Assembly (NCBI RefSeq): GCF_004307455.1
Contig: NZ_SEWX01000002.1
Coordinates: 248,001 to 312,000 of the forward strand
DNA length: 64,000 nucleotides
Direction: 5' to 3'
From: Aquirufa nivalisilvae
GTDB taxonomy: Bacteria > Bacteroidota > Bacteroidia > Cytophagales > Spirosomataceae
Each line of letters begins with the position of its first letter. Within the stretch, counting starts at the first letter, position 1. Shown here piece by piece: positions 1-10,379 of this stretch. A model generated the notes under the pieces. The model saw nothing but the letters and a program-made list of their open reading frames with translations. It did no database searches and had not been told where the DNA came from. A program made the position numbers and the translations under genes.

Positions 1-406
1 CTCGACTAAAAACACGACAAACAATTTTCCATTCATCATTGACCTTAAGTAAACTCAATAAATCAATGTATTTGAAATCCTGAAATTCTAGTTCAACGGT
101 GGCAGTAGCAGAAACTCCAGCATAGGAATAGCCGACTAATTTGGTTGTAGCCTTCGCTCCACCTACAGGCGTATTGCGAATAAAGTTTCTAACTGGGAAA
201 TCTTGGATTTTACCAGTGCTAGCATTGAAGGTTCGTAAAATGGCTGTTGGATGAAATGCTTTTCCTAATAAAGCGGTATCACCTTTGGTTATTCCATCTA
301 AATAAGCATTGACTGTACTTTTAATGGCATCGTCATCTTGTGCCCAGGCCAATGTACTGAAACAAAGGCAAGCTAAACAAGTGATTAAAGTAGTTTTGAT
401 TTTCAT
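1..406 (-). CDS. Secreted NTF2-like (putative lumazine-binding/SnoaL-type) protein, C-terminus cut by window edge
   Basis: An open frame runs on the minus strand from ATG at 406 to the edge, giving at least 135 residues. The N-terminus is a clear signal peptide with a hydrophobic core and the cleavage site AWA-QDDD. The mature part begins with a helix of the DAIKSTVNAYLDGITKGD type followed by LLGKAFHPTAIL, then beta-strand-rich sequence (FPVRNFIRNTP, ATVELEFQDF, NDEWKIVCRVF). This is the layout of NTF2-like proteins of the putative lumazine-binding group, a small alpha+beta cone fold. No catalytic role can be assigned. It lies 17 bases after the end of the beta-lactamase-like gene on the same strand, so the two are probably co-transcribed. 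The family call is from pattern recognition. Confidence 0.75.
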   Translation of the reverse strand, partial: MKIKTTLITCLACLCFSTLAWAQDDDAIKSTVNAYLDGITKGDTALLGKAFHPTAILRTFNASTGKIQDFPVRNFIRNTPVGGAKATTKLVGYSYAGVSATATVELEFQDFKYIDLLSLLKVNDEWKIVCRVFSR

Positions 407-423
407 GATTTTGTTGAATTTAA

Positions 424-1653
424 TTAAATGCCTCCGGTAAATTCCATCGGAAGAGCTTCCCCTTTCATAAACAGTGCAGTCTTTTCAGGGTATAAAATAG
501 ATTGAACAATATTGACTTTTCCTAAAGAATGGTTGGCCATATTTCCTAAAATGATGATGGCTGAATTGTCTTTAGCATTGTGTAAATAATAATTTTTAAA
601 TCCATGCCACCAACCAGTGTGGTAAGTTAGCCACTCACCATTGTCTAATTGGGTTAATCTCCACCCAAATCCATAGTTTTTAGGTAATACATTAGGTGTT
701 CGGTGCTGTGGAGAAAAGGCTTCTTCCAAGGTATTTAATTTAACGATGGATTCATCATTTAAAGCCATATCCCAGTGATGCATATCATCTACCGTTGAAT
801 AGATGCCTTTGTCACCTACCACACCATCCAAATGATCAAATCCTACCACAGCTGGTTGTCCTCTTCGAGGGGAATAACCTGTAGCAGCCGTTTTTAACAT
901 TTCAGGATGCATGGGGTCATAGACAAAAGTATTGTGCATGCCTGCAGGTTCGAAAATGTGTTTCTTTAAGTATCCACGAAAATCTTCTCCGCTTAAACGC
1001 TCTACAATATACGCTAAGAGTAAATAATTGGTATTGTTATAGCTGAACTTGGCATTGGGACGATAATCGATTCGGGGTTTTAGTCGAATCATCATGTCAA
1101 CTACCATTTTATTGGTCAACGGACTTTTCTTGTCGTAAAACTTATCCAAGCAGTAGGCATAATTGGGCAAACCTGAGCGGTGGGTCAATAAACTACGGAT
1201 GGTTAAGCTGGAATCGTATGGAAAGCCTGGAATATGTTTATAAATAGGATCGTCGTAATTCAGTTGATTTTTTTCCTTCAGTTGCATGATGGCTACCGCT
1301 GTAAACTGTTTGGAAACGGAAGCTAGCTGAAAATGTGTTTGGGTAGTTAAAGGATTTTTAGTGAAATAATTCGCAAAGCCAAATGCCTTTTTATAAATGA
1401 TTTTACCATACTGCGAAACTAAGACAACTCCATTGAATCCAGTTTTGGAATGAAGTTTCTGGAAAAACGTATCCAGCTTTACTGCCTTTTGTTGAGCAAC
1501 GGTTGGATTATACAAGGAAGCAATACTATCATTTCTTTTTTCTGTCGCAGAACTGAATTCAAAAAGGTGTCCTGGTTGATGTGAACAAGACAGAATCCCG
1601 ATAAATGCACTTAGGGAGAATAAAAAGATGGATTTGGGGAGATTCAATTTCAT
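424..1653 (-). CDS. Serine beta-lactamase-like hydrolase (class C / PBP4* family), lipoprotein
   Basis: This is a 409-residue serine hydrolase of the beta-lactamase/D-alanyl-D-alanine carboxypeptidase superfamily, probably anchored in the envelope. From ATG at 1653 the N-terminus is a lipoprotein signal ending in GILSC (Cys23). The SxxK active site is SVSK at residues 112-115, the YxN motif is the YNN near residue 208, and the KTG-equivalent is HTG near residue 350. These are the three catalytic motifs of the family, so it should be an active hydrolase; the substrate (peptidoglycan peptide, beta-lactam or ester) cannot be read from sequence. A GTG at 1680 would add nine residues (KRKKTQLF) before an already good signal peptide, so I prefer 1653. 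It is followed at once by the NTF2-like gene. Confidence 0.88.
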   Translation of the reverse strand: MKLNLPKSIFLFSLSAFIGILSCSHQPGHLFEFSSATEKRNDSIASLYNPTVAQQKAVKLDTFFQKLHSKTGFNGVVLVSQYGKIIYKKAFGFANYFTKNPLTTQTHFQLASVSKQFTAVAIMQLKEKNQLNYDDPIYKHIPGFPYDSSLTIRSLLTHRSGLPNYAYCLDKFYDKKSPLTNKMVVDMMIRLKPRIDYRPNAKFSYNNTNYLLLAYIVERLSGEDFRGYLKKHIFEPAGMHNTFVYDPMHPEMLKTAATGYSPRRGQPAVVGFDHLDGVVGDKGIYSTVDDMHHWDMALNDESIVKLNTLEEAFSPQHRTPNVLPKNYGFGWRLTQLDNGEWLTYHTGWWHGFKNYYLHNAKDNSAIIILGNMANHSLGKVNIVQSILYPEKTALFMKGEALPMEFTGGI

Positions 1654-1774
1654 GAATAGTTGGGTCTTTTTACGCTTCACAATATAGTAGAAATGTACAG
1701 TTATTTCAACTCAATTGCCGTAAAAACGAATAAAATAGATTAAAAAGACTTATTTTGGGAAGTCATTCATCAAA

Positions 1775-2011
1775 ATGAGAATATTTTCCAATCTCGTAAG
1801 GCATTTTATGTTATTGCTACTTCGGCTTTACCAAGGAATGATTTCCCCATTTTTACCTAATGCTTGTCGATATAATCCCACTTGTTCAGAGTATGCTAAA
1901 CAGGCTTTGATCAAGCATGGAATCTGGAAGGGAAGTAAGCTAGCTGCCAAGCGTATTGCTCGCTGCCATCCTTGGGGAGGAAGCGGGTATGATCCTGTAC
2001 CTGAGGATTGA
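1775..2011 (+). CDS. yidD: Membrane protein insertion efficiency factor YidD
   Basis: A 78-residue protein with the full YidD signature: an N-terminal amphipathic helix ([14 protein letters not shown]), then the Cys-rich core [15 protein letters not shown], then [18 protein letters not shown]. YidD sits at the inner membrane and helps YidC-dependent insertion of membrane proteins. The length is normal for the family. In many bacteria it lies beside rnpA and yidC, but here it stands alone, which is common in Bacteroidota. The gene diverges from the beta-lactamase-like gene, with a 121-base gap between their starts. Confidence 0.95.
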   Translation: MRIFSNLVRHFMLLLLRLYQGMISPFLPNACRYNPTCSEYAKQALIKHGIWKGSKLAAKRIARCHPWGGSGYDPVPED

Positions 2012-2457
2012 AAATCTCCGACATATAGTATATACCGAAAGCGCTTTTGTTTAAATTTTTACCAAAAAATGGATAAAATTTAACAATATTTTAGTCCTGT
2101 TTTTTAAAAAGAGTATTTAAAATTGGTATTTGTATTGGGGCCTTGTTTTGGGCTTTTATCATCCATAAACGCCTAAAATTGGCCTTCTAGCTCCGATTTT
2201 AGCTGCATTACAATTTCAGTACAAGGGGCAATTTCTATCTTTTAAGTCCTATTTTTTTGTCGAATTATTCTACCTTTTACCGTTTAATCATTTTTTTTCT
2301 CATTTATTCTTAGTTTTTTTGTGAAAACTTAGAAACAACACGAACCATTATTGTAAGCTTATTCTGGCGTTTACATATTCCAAATTAAACCCAATAATCT
2401 CTTACTTGTTCTAGGTTACCCAATCATTTATCATTTTAAACCCTTAATTATTCACCT
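2012..2457. other. 446-base intergenic leader upstream of susC
   Basis: A long AT-rich stretch between yidD and the first susC. I see no open frame with coding character, no tRNA and no good hairpin terminator for yidD. I looked for TTTG-N19-TAnnTTTG on the plus strand and found no convincing match, only single half-sites such as the TACCTTTT near 2270. A long leader is common for susC genes, and unseen regulation in the RNA is possible. Confidence 0.5.
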
Positions 2458-5457
2458 ATGATGCATTCTTACAAAAGAGTGGGTCGCCTTGTGCGATCAG
2501 GTGCATGCAAACTTGGCCTGTTACAGGTTTTTGGTATTGCATTTGCACTATTAATGTCCTTGAGTTCTTACGCTCAGGATGCAGTTTCAGGGAAAGTGAC
2601 CGATGCTAGTGATGGCTCGGGTATTCCTGGTGTGTCTGTTTTGATTAAAGGTACCACCAAAGGTGCTCAAACAGATGTTAACGGTAACTTCAAAATTAAT
2701 GCTGCGTCCAATGCGACTTTGGTATTTTCTTTTGTTGGTTATTCTTCCAAAGAGGTTTCTGTAGCAGGAAAATCAGTTTTAGAGGTTAAGCTTTCACAAG
2801 AGGCTAGATCTTTGGAAGAGGTTGTTGTTGTAGGTTACGGTACTCAAAAAAGAAAAGAAATTTCTGGAACAGTAACTAGCTTAGGAGCTAGAGATTTTAA
2901 TGCTGGGGTTGTAACAAACCCATTAGCAGCTGCTCAAGGTAAAGTGGCAGGTTTGGTGATTACTCAATCGAGTGGTGATCCTAATGCTCGTCCAACGGTA
3001 CGTTTGAGAGGTACAGGTTCATTGAACGCTGGTTCTGAGCCTTTGTACGTTATTGATGGTGTGATTGGAGCACCTATCGAAAACATTGCTCCAGAAGATA
3101 TCGCTTCGATGGACGTGTTACGTGATGCATCTGCGGCGGCCATTTATGGTTCTCGTGGTGCTAATGGTGTTATCTTGATCAATACAAAACGCGGTAAATC
3201 AGGTATTCCTACAGTAGATTATTCTACCTATGTAGGTAGCGAATCAATTTCACAACGTCCACAATTGTTGAACGGTGCTGAATTCCGTGCTGCGGCAAAG
3301 AAATACAATCAAAACTTTGACGACCGTGGAGCAAATACTGATTGGTTAGAAGTGATTACTCGTAATGCTGTTTCTCAAAACCACAACTTAGGTGTTTCTG
3401 GTGGATCAGAAAATTTAGCATACCGTGCTTCTGTAGGTTATTTAGATCAAATCGGTACCTTGATTGGTTCAGGTAAAAAGCGTTTAACAGGTCGTTTGAA
3501 CTTAGATGCGAAAGCGATTGACGGAAAGTTGAACATGAAGTTCAATATGTCAGCTTCGCAAACGGATGGTCAATTTACTGACAACCGTGCGATTGGTTTT
3601 GCGATGAACATGCGTCCAACTGATCCCGTGTACAACGCAGATGGTACTTATTTCCAGATTCCTGGAACATTTGCCAACTTCAATCCATTAGCAACTTTAG
3701 AAAACAGATCTAACAAGCAACGTTTGCATGACTTTTTATTCAATGCACAAGCTGGTTACAACATTACACCTGATTTAGTTTTCAAAGTTTCAGGAACATT
3801 ACGTACTCAAACAGCTGATAACTCAGCTTACTCTCGTTCTACTCCTGGTAACTTATTGTTGACCGTAGGTGGTAACTCTGCGCAAAGATTCTTGAACTCC
3901 GTGACAGATCAGCAATTAGAAGCAACTTTGAACTACACGAAAAAATTGAATGATGTTTCTAACTTAGTTGTTTTAGCTGGTTATACATACCAAGATGTAG
4001 TGAATGATGGTTTTGGTGCATCGAACAATAATTTCTTAACGGATGCTTTTGAAGCTAATAATTTAGGTGCTGGTCTTGGTATTCGTTCTAATCCGAACTT
4101 ATTAGGATCTTACAAGAATGAGTACAAATTGGTTTCTTTCTTAGCTCGTGCTCAATATAGTTTGTTGAACAAATATTTCGCTACCGTAAATATGCGTCGT
4201 GATGGTTCTACTAAATTCGGAGACAACAATAAATGGGGTCTTTTCCCATCTATTTCTGTGGGTTGGGCTATCAGCGAAGAAGATTTCTTGAAAGGCTCTT
4301 CTACATTGGATAACATGAAAATTCGTGCTAGCTGGGGTAGAACTGGTAACTCAGAAGGTATTCGTCCATTGTTATCTAAATCATTCTACGGAGCTTCTGG
4401 TTCTTATTATGATGGAGCTGCTGACGACTTCTTGCCAGCTTACGCTATTCAATCTAACCCAAATCCTAACTTGAAATGGGAAGTGAACGAAAACTACGGT
4501 GCAGGTATTGACTTCTCTGTTTACAAAGGAAAGTTAACGGGTTCAATTGACTGGTATACGCGTCAAACAAAAGATATGTTGTACACAGTTAACGTGCCAC
4601 AAGAGCAAGGTTATGTGTATCCATCGATGTTGGCAAATATTGGAACGATGCAAAACCGTGGGGTTGAGTTAACATTAACTTACCAGTGGATAGATAAAGG
4701 AGATTGGTCAGTGTATTCAACTTTAGCAGGATCATTCAATCAGAATGAAATTGTTAGCTTGAGAAATGATCAGTTTGCTGCGCCAGATCAGGTATTCTTA
4801 TCTACTTCATTAGGTAGCTTTATCCGTGGTACATCAGCTGTTAACTTCTCTGTGTTACAAGCAGGTCACCCAGTAGGAGAGTTCTACGGAGCTAAGATTG
4901 CTAGAATTGAAAACGGTAAATACATATTCCAAGACTTAAATGGTGACGGAGTGGTAGATCCAAACGCAAAAGATAGAACGTATTTAGGAAATCCTAACCC
5001 AACTTTTGTGGGTGGTATTACAACCAATGTTCGTTACAAAGCGTTTGACTTCCAATTCCAAGTAACAAGCCAATTAGGTGCGAAAATCGTTAATACAAAC
5101 GCCTTATTGTTAGGTCGTCAAGACGGACGTATTGCTGAATCTGGTGCATTGAAATCAGCTCTTACTTCAGTAATCAATGATGAGCGTACCATCCCAATGG
5201 ATTATTACGTAGAGTCTGGAAATTTCTTCCGTATTAACAATGCTTCTTTAGGTTATACTTTACCTGTGAAAGGAGTATTCAAGAGAGCACGTATTTATGT
5301 AGCAGGTAATAATTTAGCTGTATTCACTAGTTATACTGGTGTAGATCCTGAGGTAAGTCAAGCATTAACGATTGGTTCTGCGGCTCCAGGAATTGATGTT
5401 CGTGAGACATATTACAAAACCCGTGCATTAACTGCGGGTATTAATCTTACGTTCTAG
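2458..5457 (+). CDS. SusC/RagA-family TonB-linked outer membrane protein
   Basis: A 999-residue TonB-dependent transporter for large nutrients across the outer membrane, working with the SusD lipoprotein encoded next. Order: a long N-region and signal peptide cleaved near SYA-QDAVSG (about residue 40); a carboxypeptidase-regulatory-like domain (about 43-118, VSGKVTDASDGSGIPGVSVL); the SusC signature EEVVVVGYGTQKRKEISG (about 121-140); a plug domain with the conserved GSLNAGSEPLYVIDG and DASAAAIYGSRGANGVILI; and a long beta-barrel ending in aromatic-terminated strand TAGINLTF. The length is typical. Substrate cannot be told; the downstream VCBS/ASPIC genes do not identify it. It is followed 46 bases later by susD. 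Confidence 0.95.
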   Translation: MMHSYKRVGRLVRSGACKLGLLQVFGIAFALLMSLSSYAQDAVSGKVTDASDGSGIPGVSVLIKGTTKGAQTDVNGNFKINAASNATLVFSFVGYSSKEVSVAGKSVLEVKLSQEARSLEEVVVVGYGTQKRKEISGTVTSLGARDFNAGVVTNPLAAAQGKVAGLVITQSSGDPNARPTVRLRGTGSLNAGSEPLYVIDGVIGAPIENIAPEDIASMDVLRDASAAAIYGSRGANGVILINTKRGKSGIPTVDYSTYVGSESISQRPQLLNGAEFRAAAKKYNQNFDDRGANTDWLEVITRNAVSQNHNLGVSGGSENLAYRASVGYLDQIGTLIGSGKKRLTGRLNLDAKAIDGKLNMKFNMSASQTDGQFTDNRAIGFAMNMRPTDPVYNADGTYFQIPGTFANFNPLATLENRSNKQRLHDFLFNAQAGYNITPDLVFKVSGTLRTQTADNSAYSRSTPGNLLLTVGGNSAQRFLNSVTDQQLEATLNYTKKLNDVSNLVVLAGYTYQDVVNDGFGASNNNFLTDAFEANNLGAGLGIRSNPNLLGSYKNEYKLVSFLARAQYSLLNKYFATVNMRRDGSTKFGDNNKWGLFPSISVGWAISEEDFLKGSSTLDNMKIRASWGRTGNSEGIRPLLSKSFYGASGSYYDGAADDFLPAYAIQSNPNPNLKWEVNENYGAGIDFSVYKGKLTGSIDWYTRQTKDMLYTVNVPQEQGYVYPSMLANIGTMQNRGVELTLTYQWIDKGDWSVYSTLAGSFNQNEIVSLRNDQFAAPDQVFLSTSLGSFIRGTSAVNFSVLQAGHPVGEFYGAKIARIENGKYIFQDLNGDGVVDPNAKDRTYLGNPNPTFVGGITTNVRYKAFDFQFQVTSQLGAKIVNTNALLLGRQDGRIAESGALKSALTSVINDERTIPMDYYVESGNFFRINNASLGYTLPVKGVFKRARIYVAGNNLAVFTSYTGVDPEVSQALTIGSAAPGIDVRETYYKTRALTAGINLTF

Positions 5458-5503
5458 ACATACAAATAGATTAGTTATAGACATTAATTAATATCATTGA
5501 AAT

Positions 5504-6973
5504 ATGAAAAAATACATATATAAAGTACTTTCAGTAGGTGTAATTTCATCGTTAGCCCTATCGTCTTGTACAGATTTAACTGAGCCAGTGTATGATGCAA
5601 TTCCAGCAGATCAATTCTTGAAAACGGATGCGCAGATTGCAGCGGCACTTGGACCTGCTTATGGAGGTTTGAGAGGTATTACTTGGGATTGGTTTAATCC
5701 AAGTGAAGCTTCTTCTGATGAGTTAATTGTACCAACCCGTGGTGGAGACTGGTACGATGGTGGAGATTGGTTGGCTTATTCTCGTCATACTTGGACTCCA
5801 CAACATGGTCCAATCAACGGTATGTGGGGATTTATTTTTGGTAACATTTCTCAGGTAAATCAATTGATCCCAGTAGTGAAAACAAATCAGAAGGCAGTGG
5901 ATGAGCTTCGTGCTATCCGTGCATTCTATTATTTCATGGCGATTGATGCATTTGGTAATGTGCCAATTATCACTGATCCAACTTCTAAAAGTGATACTAA
6001 GCCACGTGCTGAAGTGTATGCTTTCATCAAATCGGAGTTAGAATCTTCTATTCCTAACTTAGTGGCTGGTAAGGCATATTCTCGTATGACGAAGGATGCT
6101 GCTACTATGTTGTTAGCGAAGTTAAAGTTGAACGCTGCCGTTTATTCTGGAACTGCCGATTGGCAAGGAGCCTACAATGCGGCTGATGCGGTCATCAAAT
6201 CTGCGAATAACTACAGTTTGTCTTCCTCTACAGTTTCTAACTTCATTGTTCAGAACCAAGGATCAGGAGAAAACATTTGGACTATTCCTTTCGATAGCTT
6301 CAAAGCAGGTGGTATGAACTTCCAAATGAGAACCTTACACTATGCTAATCAGCAGACATACGGTTTAGGTAACTCACCTTGGAATGGTTTCTGTACTTTA
6401 GCTGATTTTTATAACTCATTTGAATCTAAAGACTTACGTCAGTCGATGTGGATCAAAGGTCAGCAATTTGCTGCTTCTGGAGCTCCATTAACAGATGCCA
6501 AAGGTAATCCATTGGCTTTCGTGGCAGATTTCCAAAAAGATCAAATGACAGACGCAGATCCTGAATTCCAAATCGCAGGTATTCGTTCTCAGAAATATGA
6601 GATCCAACGCAATAACCCTAATGGAGATCAGTCAAATGACTACGTTGTTTTCCGTTTGGCAGATGCTATCATGATGCGTGCTGAAGCTGCTTTCCGTTTA
6701 GGAAATACGGCTCAAGCATTAGCTGACTTGAACACGATCAGAACTCGTTCTGGTGTGGATGCATTAACGTCTATTACGGCTGCAGATATTTTAGCTGAGC
6801 GTGGACGTGAGTTTGCTTGGGAAGGATGGAGACGTAACGATATGATTCGTTTCGGAACTTTCTCTCAAGTACGTAAATTCATGAAAGTAACTGATAAATC
6901 GCGTGAATTATTCCCAATACCTCAACCACGTATTGACGCGAACCCATTGTTGAAACAAAACCCTGGGTATTAA
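5504..6973 (+). CDS. SusD/RagB-family nutrient-binding outer membrane lipoprotein
   Basis: A 489-residue partner of the preceding SusC: it caps the transporter barrel and binds the substrate at the cell surface. The signal peptide ends in the lipobox SSLALSSC (Cys22). The body shows the SusD pattern: early helices (DQFLKTDAQIAAALGPAYGGL), the TPR-like helical middle (ELRAIRAFYYFMAIDAFGNVPI), and the C-terminal RagB/SusD signature (LADAIMMRAEAAFRLGNTAQAL, ADLNTIRTRSGV, ILAERGREFAWEGWRRNDMIRF), ending in PIPQPRIDANPLLKQNPGY. The length is normal. A strong terminator follows, so the SusC-SusD unit can be transcribed apart from the genes after it. Confidence 0.95.
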   Translation: MKKYIYKVLSVGVISSLALSSCTDLTEPVYDAIPADQFLKTDAQIAAALGPAYGGLRGITWDWFNPSEASSDELIVPTRGGDWYDGGDWLAYSRHTWTPQHGPINGMWGFIFGNISQVNQLIPVVKTNQKAVDELRAIRAFYYFMAIDAFGNVPIITDPTSKSDTKPRAEVYAFIKSELESSIPNLVAGKAYSRMTKDAATMLLAKLKLNAAVYSGTADWQGAYNAADAVIKSANNYSLSSSTVSNFIVQNQGSGENIWTIPFDSFKAGGMNFQMRTLHYANQQTYGLGNSPWNGFCTLADFYNSFESKDLRQSMWIKGQQFAASGAPLTDAKGNPLAFVADFQKDQMTDADPEFQIAGIRSQKYEIQRNNPNGDQSNDYVVFRLADAIMMRAEAAFRLGNTAQALADLNTIRTRSGVDALTSITAADILAERGREFAWEGWRRNDMIRFGTFSQVRKFMKVTDKSRELFPIPQPRIDANPLLKQNPGY

Positions 6974-6990
6974 TTTTTAATTTGATGATA

Positions 6991-7021
6991 AAAAGGCAGA
7001 GCCCCTGGTTCTGCCTTTTTA
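6991..7021 (+). terminator. Intrinsic terminator after the first susCD pair
   Basis: Perfect 10-bp stem AAAAGGCAGA (6991-7000) with TCTGCCTTTT (7010-7019), 9-base loop, T-run on the 3' side. It begins 18 bases after the susD stop codon and separates susCD from the VCBS operon. Confidence 0.85.
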
Positions 7022-7076
7022 TTTTATTCTGTCCATTCCCTTTGTAATTTGTAGCCTTAATTAGAAATTTATAAGC

Positions 7077-10000
7077 ATGAAGCAGTTTTTCCTGTTTTTT
7101 TCTTTCTCTATCGTCTTGTTTTCTTGCAAGACAAAAGAAGACACACTTTTCGAAGAACTACCTGCTTCTGAGACAGGGATTGATTTTGTGAATCGAAGTT
7201 TGGATAGAAAAGACTTCAATATATTCAATTACCGAAATTTTTATAATGGCGGTGGCGTTGCCATTGGGGATGTTAATAACGATGGATTGTCTGATCTATT
7301 TATTACATCTAATTTTGAAGAGAATAAATTATACCTCAACAAAGGCAGTATGCATTTTGAGGATATTTCGCAGCAAGCAGGAATCACAGGGAAAAAGTTT
7401 TGGTCTACGGGTGTAACTTTTGCCGATATCAATGGCGATGGCTTGATGGACATTTACGTATGTAATTCAGGTTCAAGAGATCAACGGGGAAATCAACTTT
7501 ATTTGAATCAAGGTATTAAGGCAGGGATTCCACAATATAAAGAGATTGCCAAAGAAGCAGGACTGGAAGACGGTGGGTTTTCTACCCATGCGGCATTTTT
7601 TGATTACGATCGAGATGGGGACTTAGATATGTATTTGCTCAACAATAGCTTTACACCCATTGGCAAATTAGGTTATTTGAATTTGCGTGAACAGCGCGAT
7701 AAATTAGGAGGAGATAAACTATTTAGAAATGATAGTGACGGTCAGATCAAATTCACTGATGTTTCAGAAAAAGCAGGCATTTATGGAAGTTTGATTGGTT
7801 TTGGATTAGGAATTACAATCGGCGATGTTAATAATGACAATTGGCCCGATATTTATATATCCAATGATTTCTACGAAAGGGATTATTTGTACATCAATCA
7901 ACACGATGGCACTTTCAAAGAAGAGTTGGAAAAGGCGATGCCTCACATAAGCTTAAGCTCCATGGGGGCAGATATTGCTGATATCAATGATGACGGGAAC
8001 CTAGATATTTTCGTGACGGATATGTTACCTGGCGACGATCGTCGTTTGAAAACCACCAGTATTTTTGAAGGTTATAATCTCATGGAGCTAAAGCTGAAAC
8101 AAGGTTTTTGGCATCAATACATGAGAAATAACTTACACTTAAATAATGGCGATGGCACCTTTAGTGAAATAGGACAATTGTCGGGGATACATGCTACCGA
8201 TTGGAGCTGGGGAGCTTTGATTTTTGACATGGACAATGATGGTAAAAAAGACATCTTTGTTGCCAATGGAATCGCCAAAGATTTAACCGATCAGGATTTT
8301 GTCGACTTTCTTGGAGACCGAAATACCATGCAACAAATGCTGAATGGAAAGAAATTTGACTATAAAGAATTTACGGATAAAATCTCATCAGTACCTATCC
8401 CTAATTATGCTTATCAAAATCAAGGAGACTTTAAATTTACCAATCAAGTCAAAGCTTGGGGCCTTGAAGGACCTGGTTTTTCCAATGGTTCTGCCTATGG
8501 AGATTTAGATAATGACGGCGATTTAGATTTGGTTGTGAATAATGTCAATGCTCCTTTGTCTGTCTTTAAAAATAAGTCAACAGAAAAGTTGAAGCACCAT
8601 TTTTTACGTGTTGCTCTTAAAGGCAAGGCAAAAAACTTGAATGGAATCGGCTCGACCGTGACAGTTTACCAGCAAGGCCATGCTAAAATATTGCAGCAAA
8701 TGCCTAATCGTGGATTTCAATCGTCCAGTGACCATCAAATGGTATTTGGTTTAGGAGATCGTTCAAAGATTGATTCGTTAAAGATTGTTTGGCCAGATGA
8801 TTCTTATCAAGTGATTCAACAAGTGAAAGTGGATCAATTAATTGTCTTGGATCAATCAGCAGCGAAGAATAAGTGGGTCAATAAGGCAGCCAATCCTCGT
8901 TTGCTTTTTGCTGATGTAACTTCAGGAAAACTGAATTATGTTCATCAAGAAAGCATTTTCAATGATTACGACCGAGATGTTTTATTGAAACAAAAGTTTT
9001 CTACCATGGGACCAGCCATGGCAGTGGGGGATGTTAATGGAGATGGTTTAGACGATATTTATTTAGGTGGTGCGGCAGGACAAGATAAAAAACTATTTAT
9101 TCAACAAGCTTCTGGTGTTTTTAAAGAATCTCCACAAGCAGATTTCGCCTTTGATAAAACCACAGAAAATACGGATGCCCTGTTTTTTGATGCTGATAAG
9201 GATGGTGACCTCGACTTATTTGTGGTTACTGGAAGTAATGAATTTGAAATCAATGCACCAGAATTACATGATTTATTGTACTTAAACGATGGCAAAGGCC
9301 AGTTCAAACGAGATACTCGTTTTCCTGCCATTAATGAAAATGGCTCCACAGTAGCTGCAGGAGATTTTGATCATGATGGTGATCTCGATTTGTTTGTCGG
9401 TTCTCGCATGATTTCTTCTAAATACGGATTAAACCCAGTGAGTAATTTGTATATCAATGATGGCACGGGTGGTTTCAAAAACCAAAGCAAACGATTTATG
9501 CCTCAATTATCTGAGTTGGGTATGGTGACTGATGCTGAATGGGTGGATGTGGATGGAGATCGATATGTAGATTTAGTCGTAGCACAAGATTGGGGACCCA
9601 TCAAAATATTTAAAAATGAACGAGGCAGACAACTCACCCTGATGGAAGATATGAAGGGATCTGAAGGCTTATGGAGTTCTATGAAGGTAGCAGATATTGA
9701 CGGAGATGGAGATATGGATTTGATTCTGGGAAATTTGGGATTGAACTCAAAAATTAGGGCCACAGTAGAGAAACCTGCTTATTTGCATGTCAATGATTTT
9801 GACAAAAATGGAAGCTTTGAACAAATCATTTCTTGCATCACCGAAGACGGAAATACCTACCCTATGGTGCTGAAAGGAGAGATTCAGCGTGCCTTGCCTA
9901 TGATTAAAAAGAAGTTTATCAAGTATAAAGATTATGCCAATAAGACCATTGATGAATTGTTTGATGAAGATCAACGACAAGATATGGTGACTAAACAAAT

Positions 10001-10379
10001 AACCACGACTTCATCCTCATTCATGATCAATAATGGGAAAGGCCACTTTAGTTTGGTGCCCATGCCCGTGGAAGCGCAGTTTTCTCCGGTTAAGGCTATT
10101 GAAACGGGTGACTTTAACCAAGATGGTAAATTGGACATACTTTTAGCTGGTAATTTCTTTGATACTCTTCCTGAATGGGGAAGGTTTGATGCCAACTATG
10201 GCCTACTTTTAGTCGGTAAAGGCCAAGGAAAATTTGATGTAATTAAATCCAAAGATTCTGGATTTAAAACCCTAGGCCAGGTTCGCAATATGGCCAAAAT
10301 TAAATCGGCAAAACAAGGAATCCTTCTTGTTTTAGCCAAAAACAATGAAGCCGCTCAGTTGTTTCAATGGATTAAATGA
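7077..10379 (+). CDS. VCBS/FG-GAP repeat lipoprotein with ASPIC/UnbV domain (CRTAC1-like)
   Basis: A 1100-residue surface or periplasmic lipoprotein (lipobox LFSC, Cys17). It has many FG-GAP/VCBS beta-propeller blades, each with a calcium-binding loop of the type DVNNDGLSDLFI, DINGDGLMDIYV, DYDRDGDLDMYL or DFDHDGDLDLFV. An ASPIC/UnbV domain sits in the middle at about residues 520-595 (NGIGSTVTVYQQG ... FGLGDRSKIDSLKIVWPDD). The usual arrangement is propeller, ASPIC, second propeller, as here. Such proteins are common beside SusC/SusD in Bacteroidota and are thought to bind proteins or glycans; the exact role is unknown. It is the first gene of a tight five-gene run and a tandem paralogue of the next gene. 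Confidence 0.9.
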   Translation: MKQFFLFFSFSIVLFSCKTKEDTLFEELPASETGIDFVNRSLDRKDFNIFNYRNFYNGGGVAIGDVNNDGLSDLFITSNFEENKLYLNKGSMHFEDISQQAGITGKKFWSTGVTFADINGDGLMDIYVCNSGSRDQRGNQLYLNQGIKAGIPQYKEIAKEAGLEDGGFSTHAAFFDYDRDGDLDMYLLNNSFTPIGKLGYLNLREQRDKLGGDKLFRNDSDGQIKFTDVSEKAGIYGSLIGFGLGITIGDVNNDNWPDIYISNDFYERDYLYINQHDGTFKEELEKAMPHISLSSMGADIADINDDGNLDIFVTDMLPGDDRRLKTTSIFEGYNLMELKLKQGFWHQYMRNNLHLNNGDGTFSEIGQLSGIHATDWSWGALIFDMDNDGKKDIFVANGIAKDLTDQDFVDFLGDRNTMQQMLNGKKFDYKEFTDKISSVPIPNYAYQNQGDFKFTNQVKAWGLEGPGFSNGSAYGDLDNDGDLDLVVNNVNAPLSVFKNKSTEKLKHHFLRVALKGKAKNLNGIGSTVTVYQQGHAKILQQMPNRGFQSSSDHQMVFGLGDRSKIDSLKIVWPDDSYQVIQQVKVDQLIVLDQSAAKNKWVNKAANPRLLFADVTSGKLNYVHQESIFNDYDRDVLLKQKFSTMGPAMAVGDVNGDGLDDIYLGGAAGQDKKLFIQQASGVFKESPQADFAFDKTTENTDALFFDADKDGDLDLFVVTGSNEFEINAPELHDLLYLNDGKGQFKRDTRFPAINENGSTVAAGDFDHDGDLDLFVGSRMISSKYGLNPVSNLYINDGTGGFKNQSKRFMPQLSELGMVTDAEWVDVDGDRYVDLVVAQDWGPIKIFKNERGRQLTLMEDMKGSEGLWSSMKVADIDGDGDMDLILGNLGLNSKIRATVEKPAYLHVNDFDKNGSFEQIISCITEDGNTYPMVLKGEIQRALPMIKKKFIKYKDYANKTIDELFDEDQRQDMVTKQITTTSSSFMINNGKGHFSLVPMPVEAQFSPVKAIETGDFNQDGKLDILLAGNFFDTLPEWGRFDANYGLLLVGKGQGKFDVIKSKDSGFKTLGQVRNMAKIKSAKQGILLVLAKNNEAAQLFQWIK

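Noticed and set aside
2012-2457. Possible promoter half-sites before the first susC
   Set aside because: Several TTTG and TAnnTTT-like strings occur, but none pair at the 19-base spacing.
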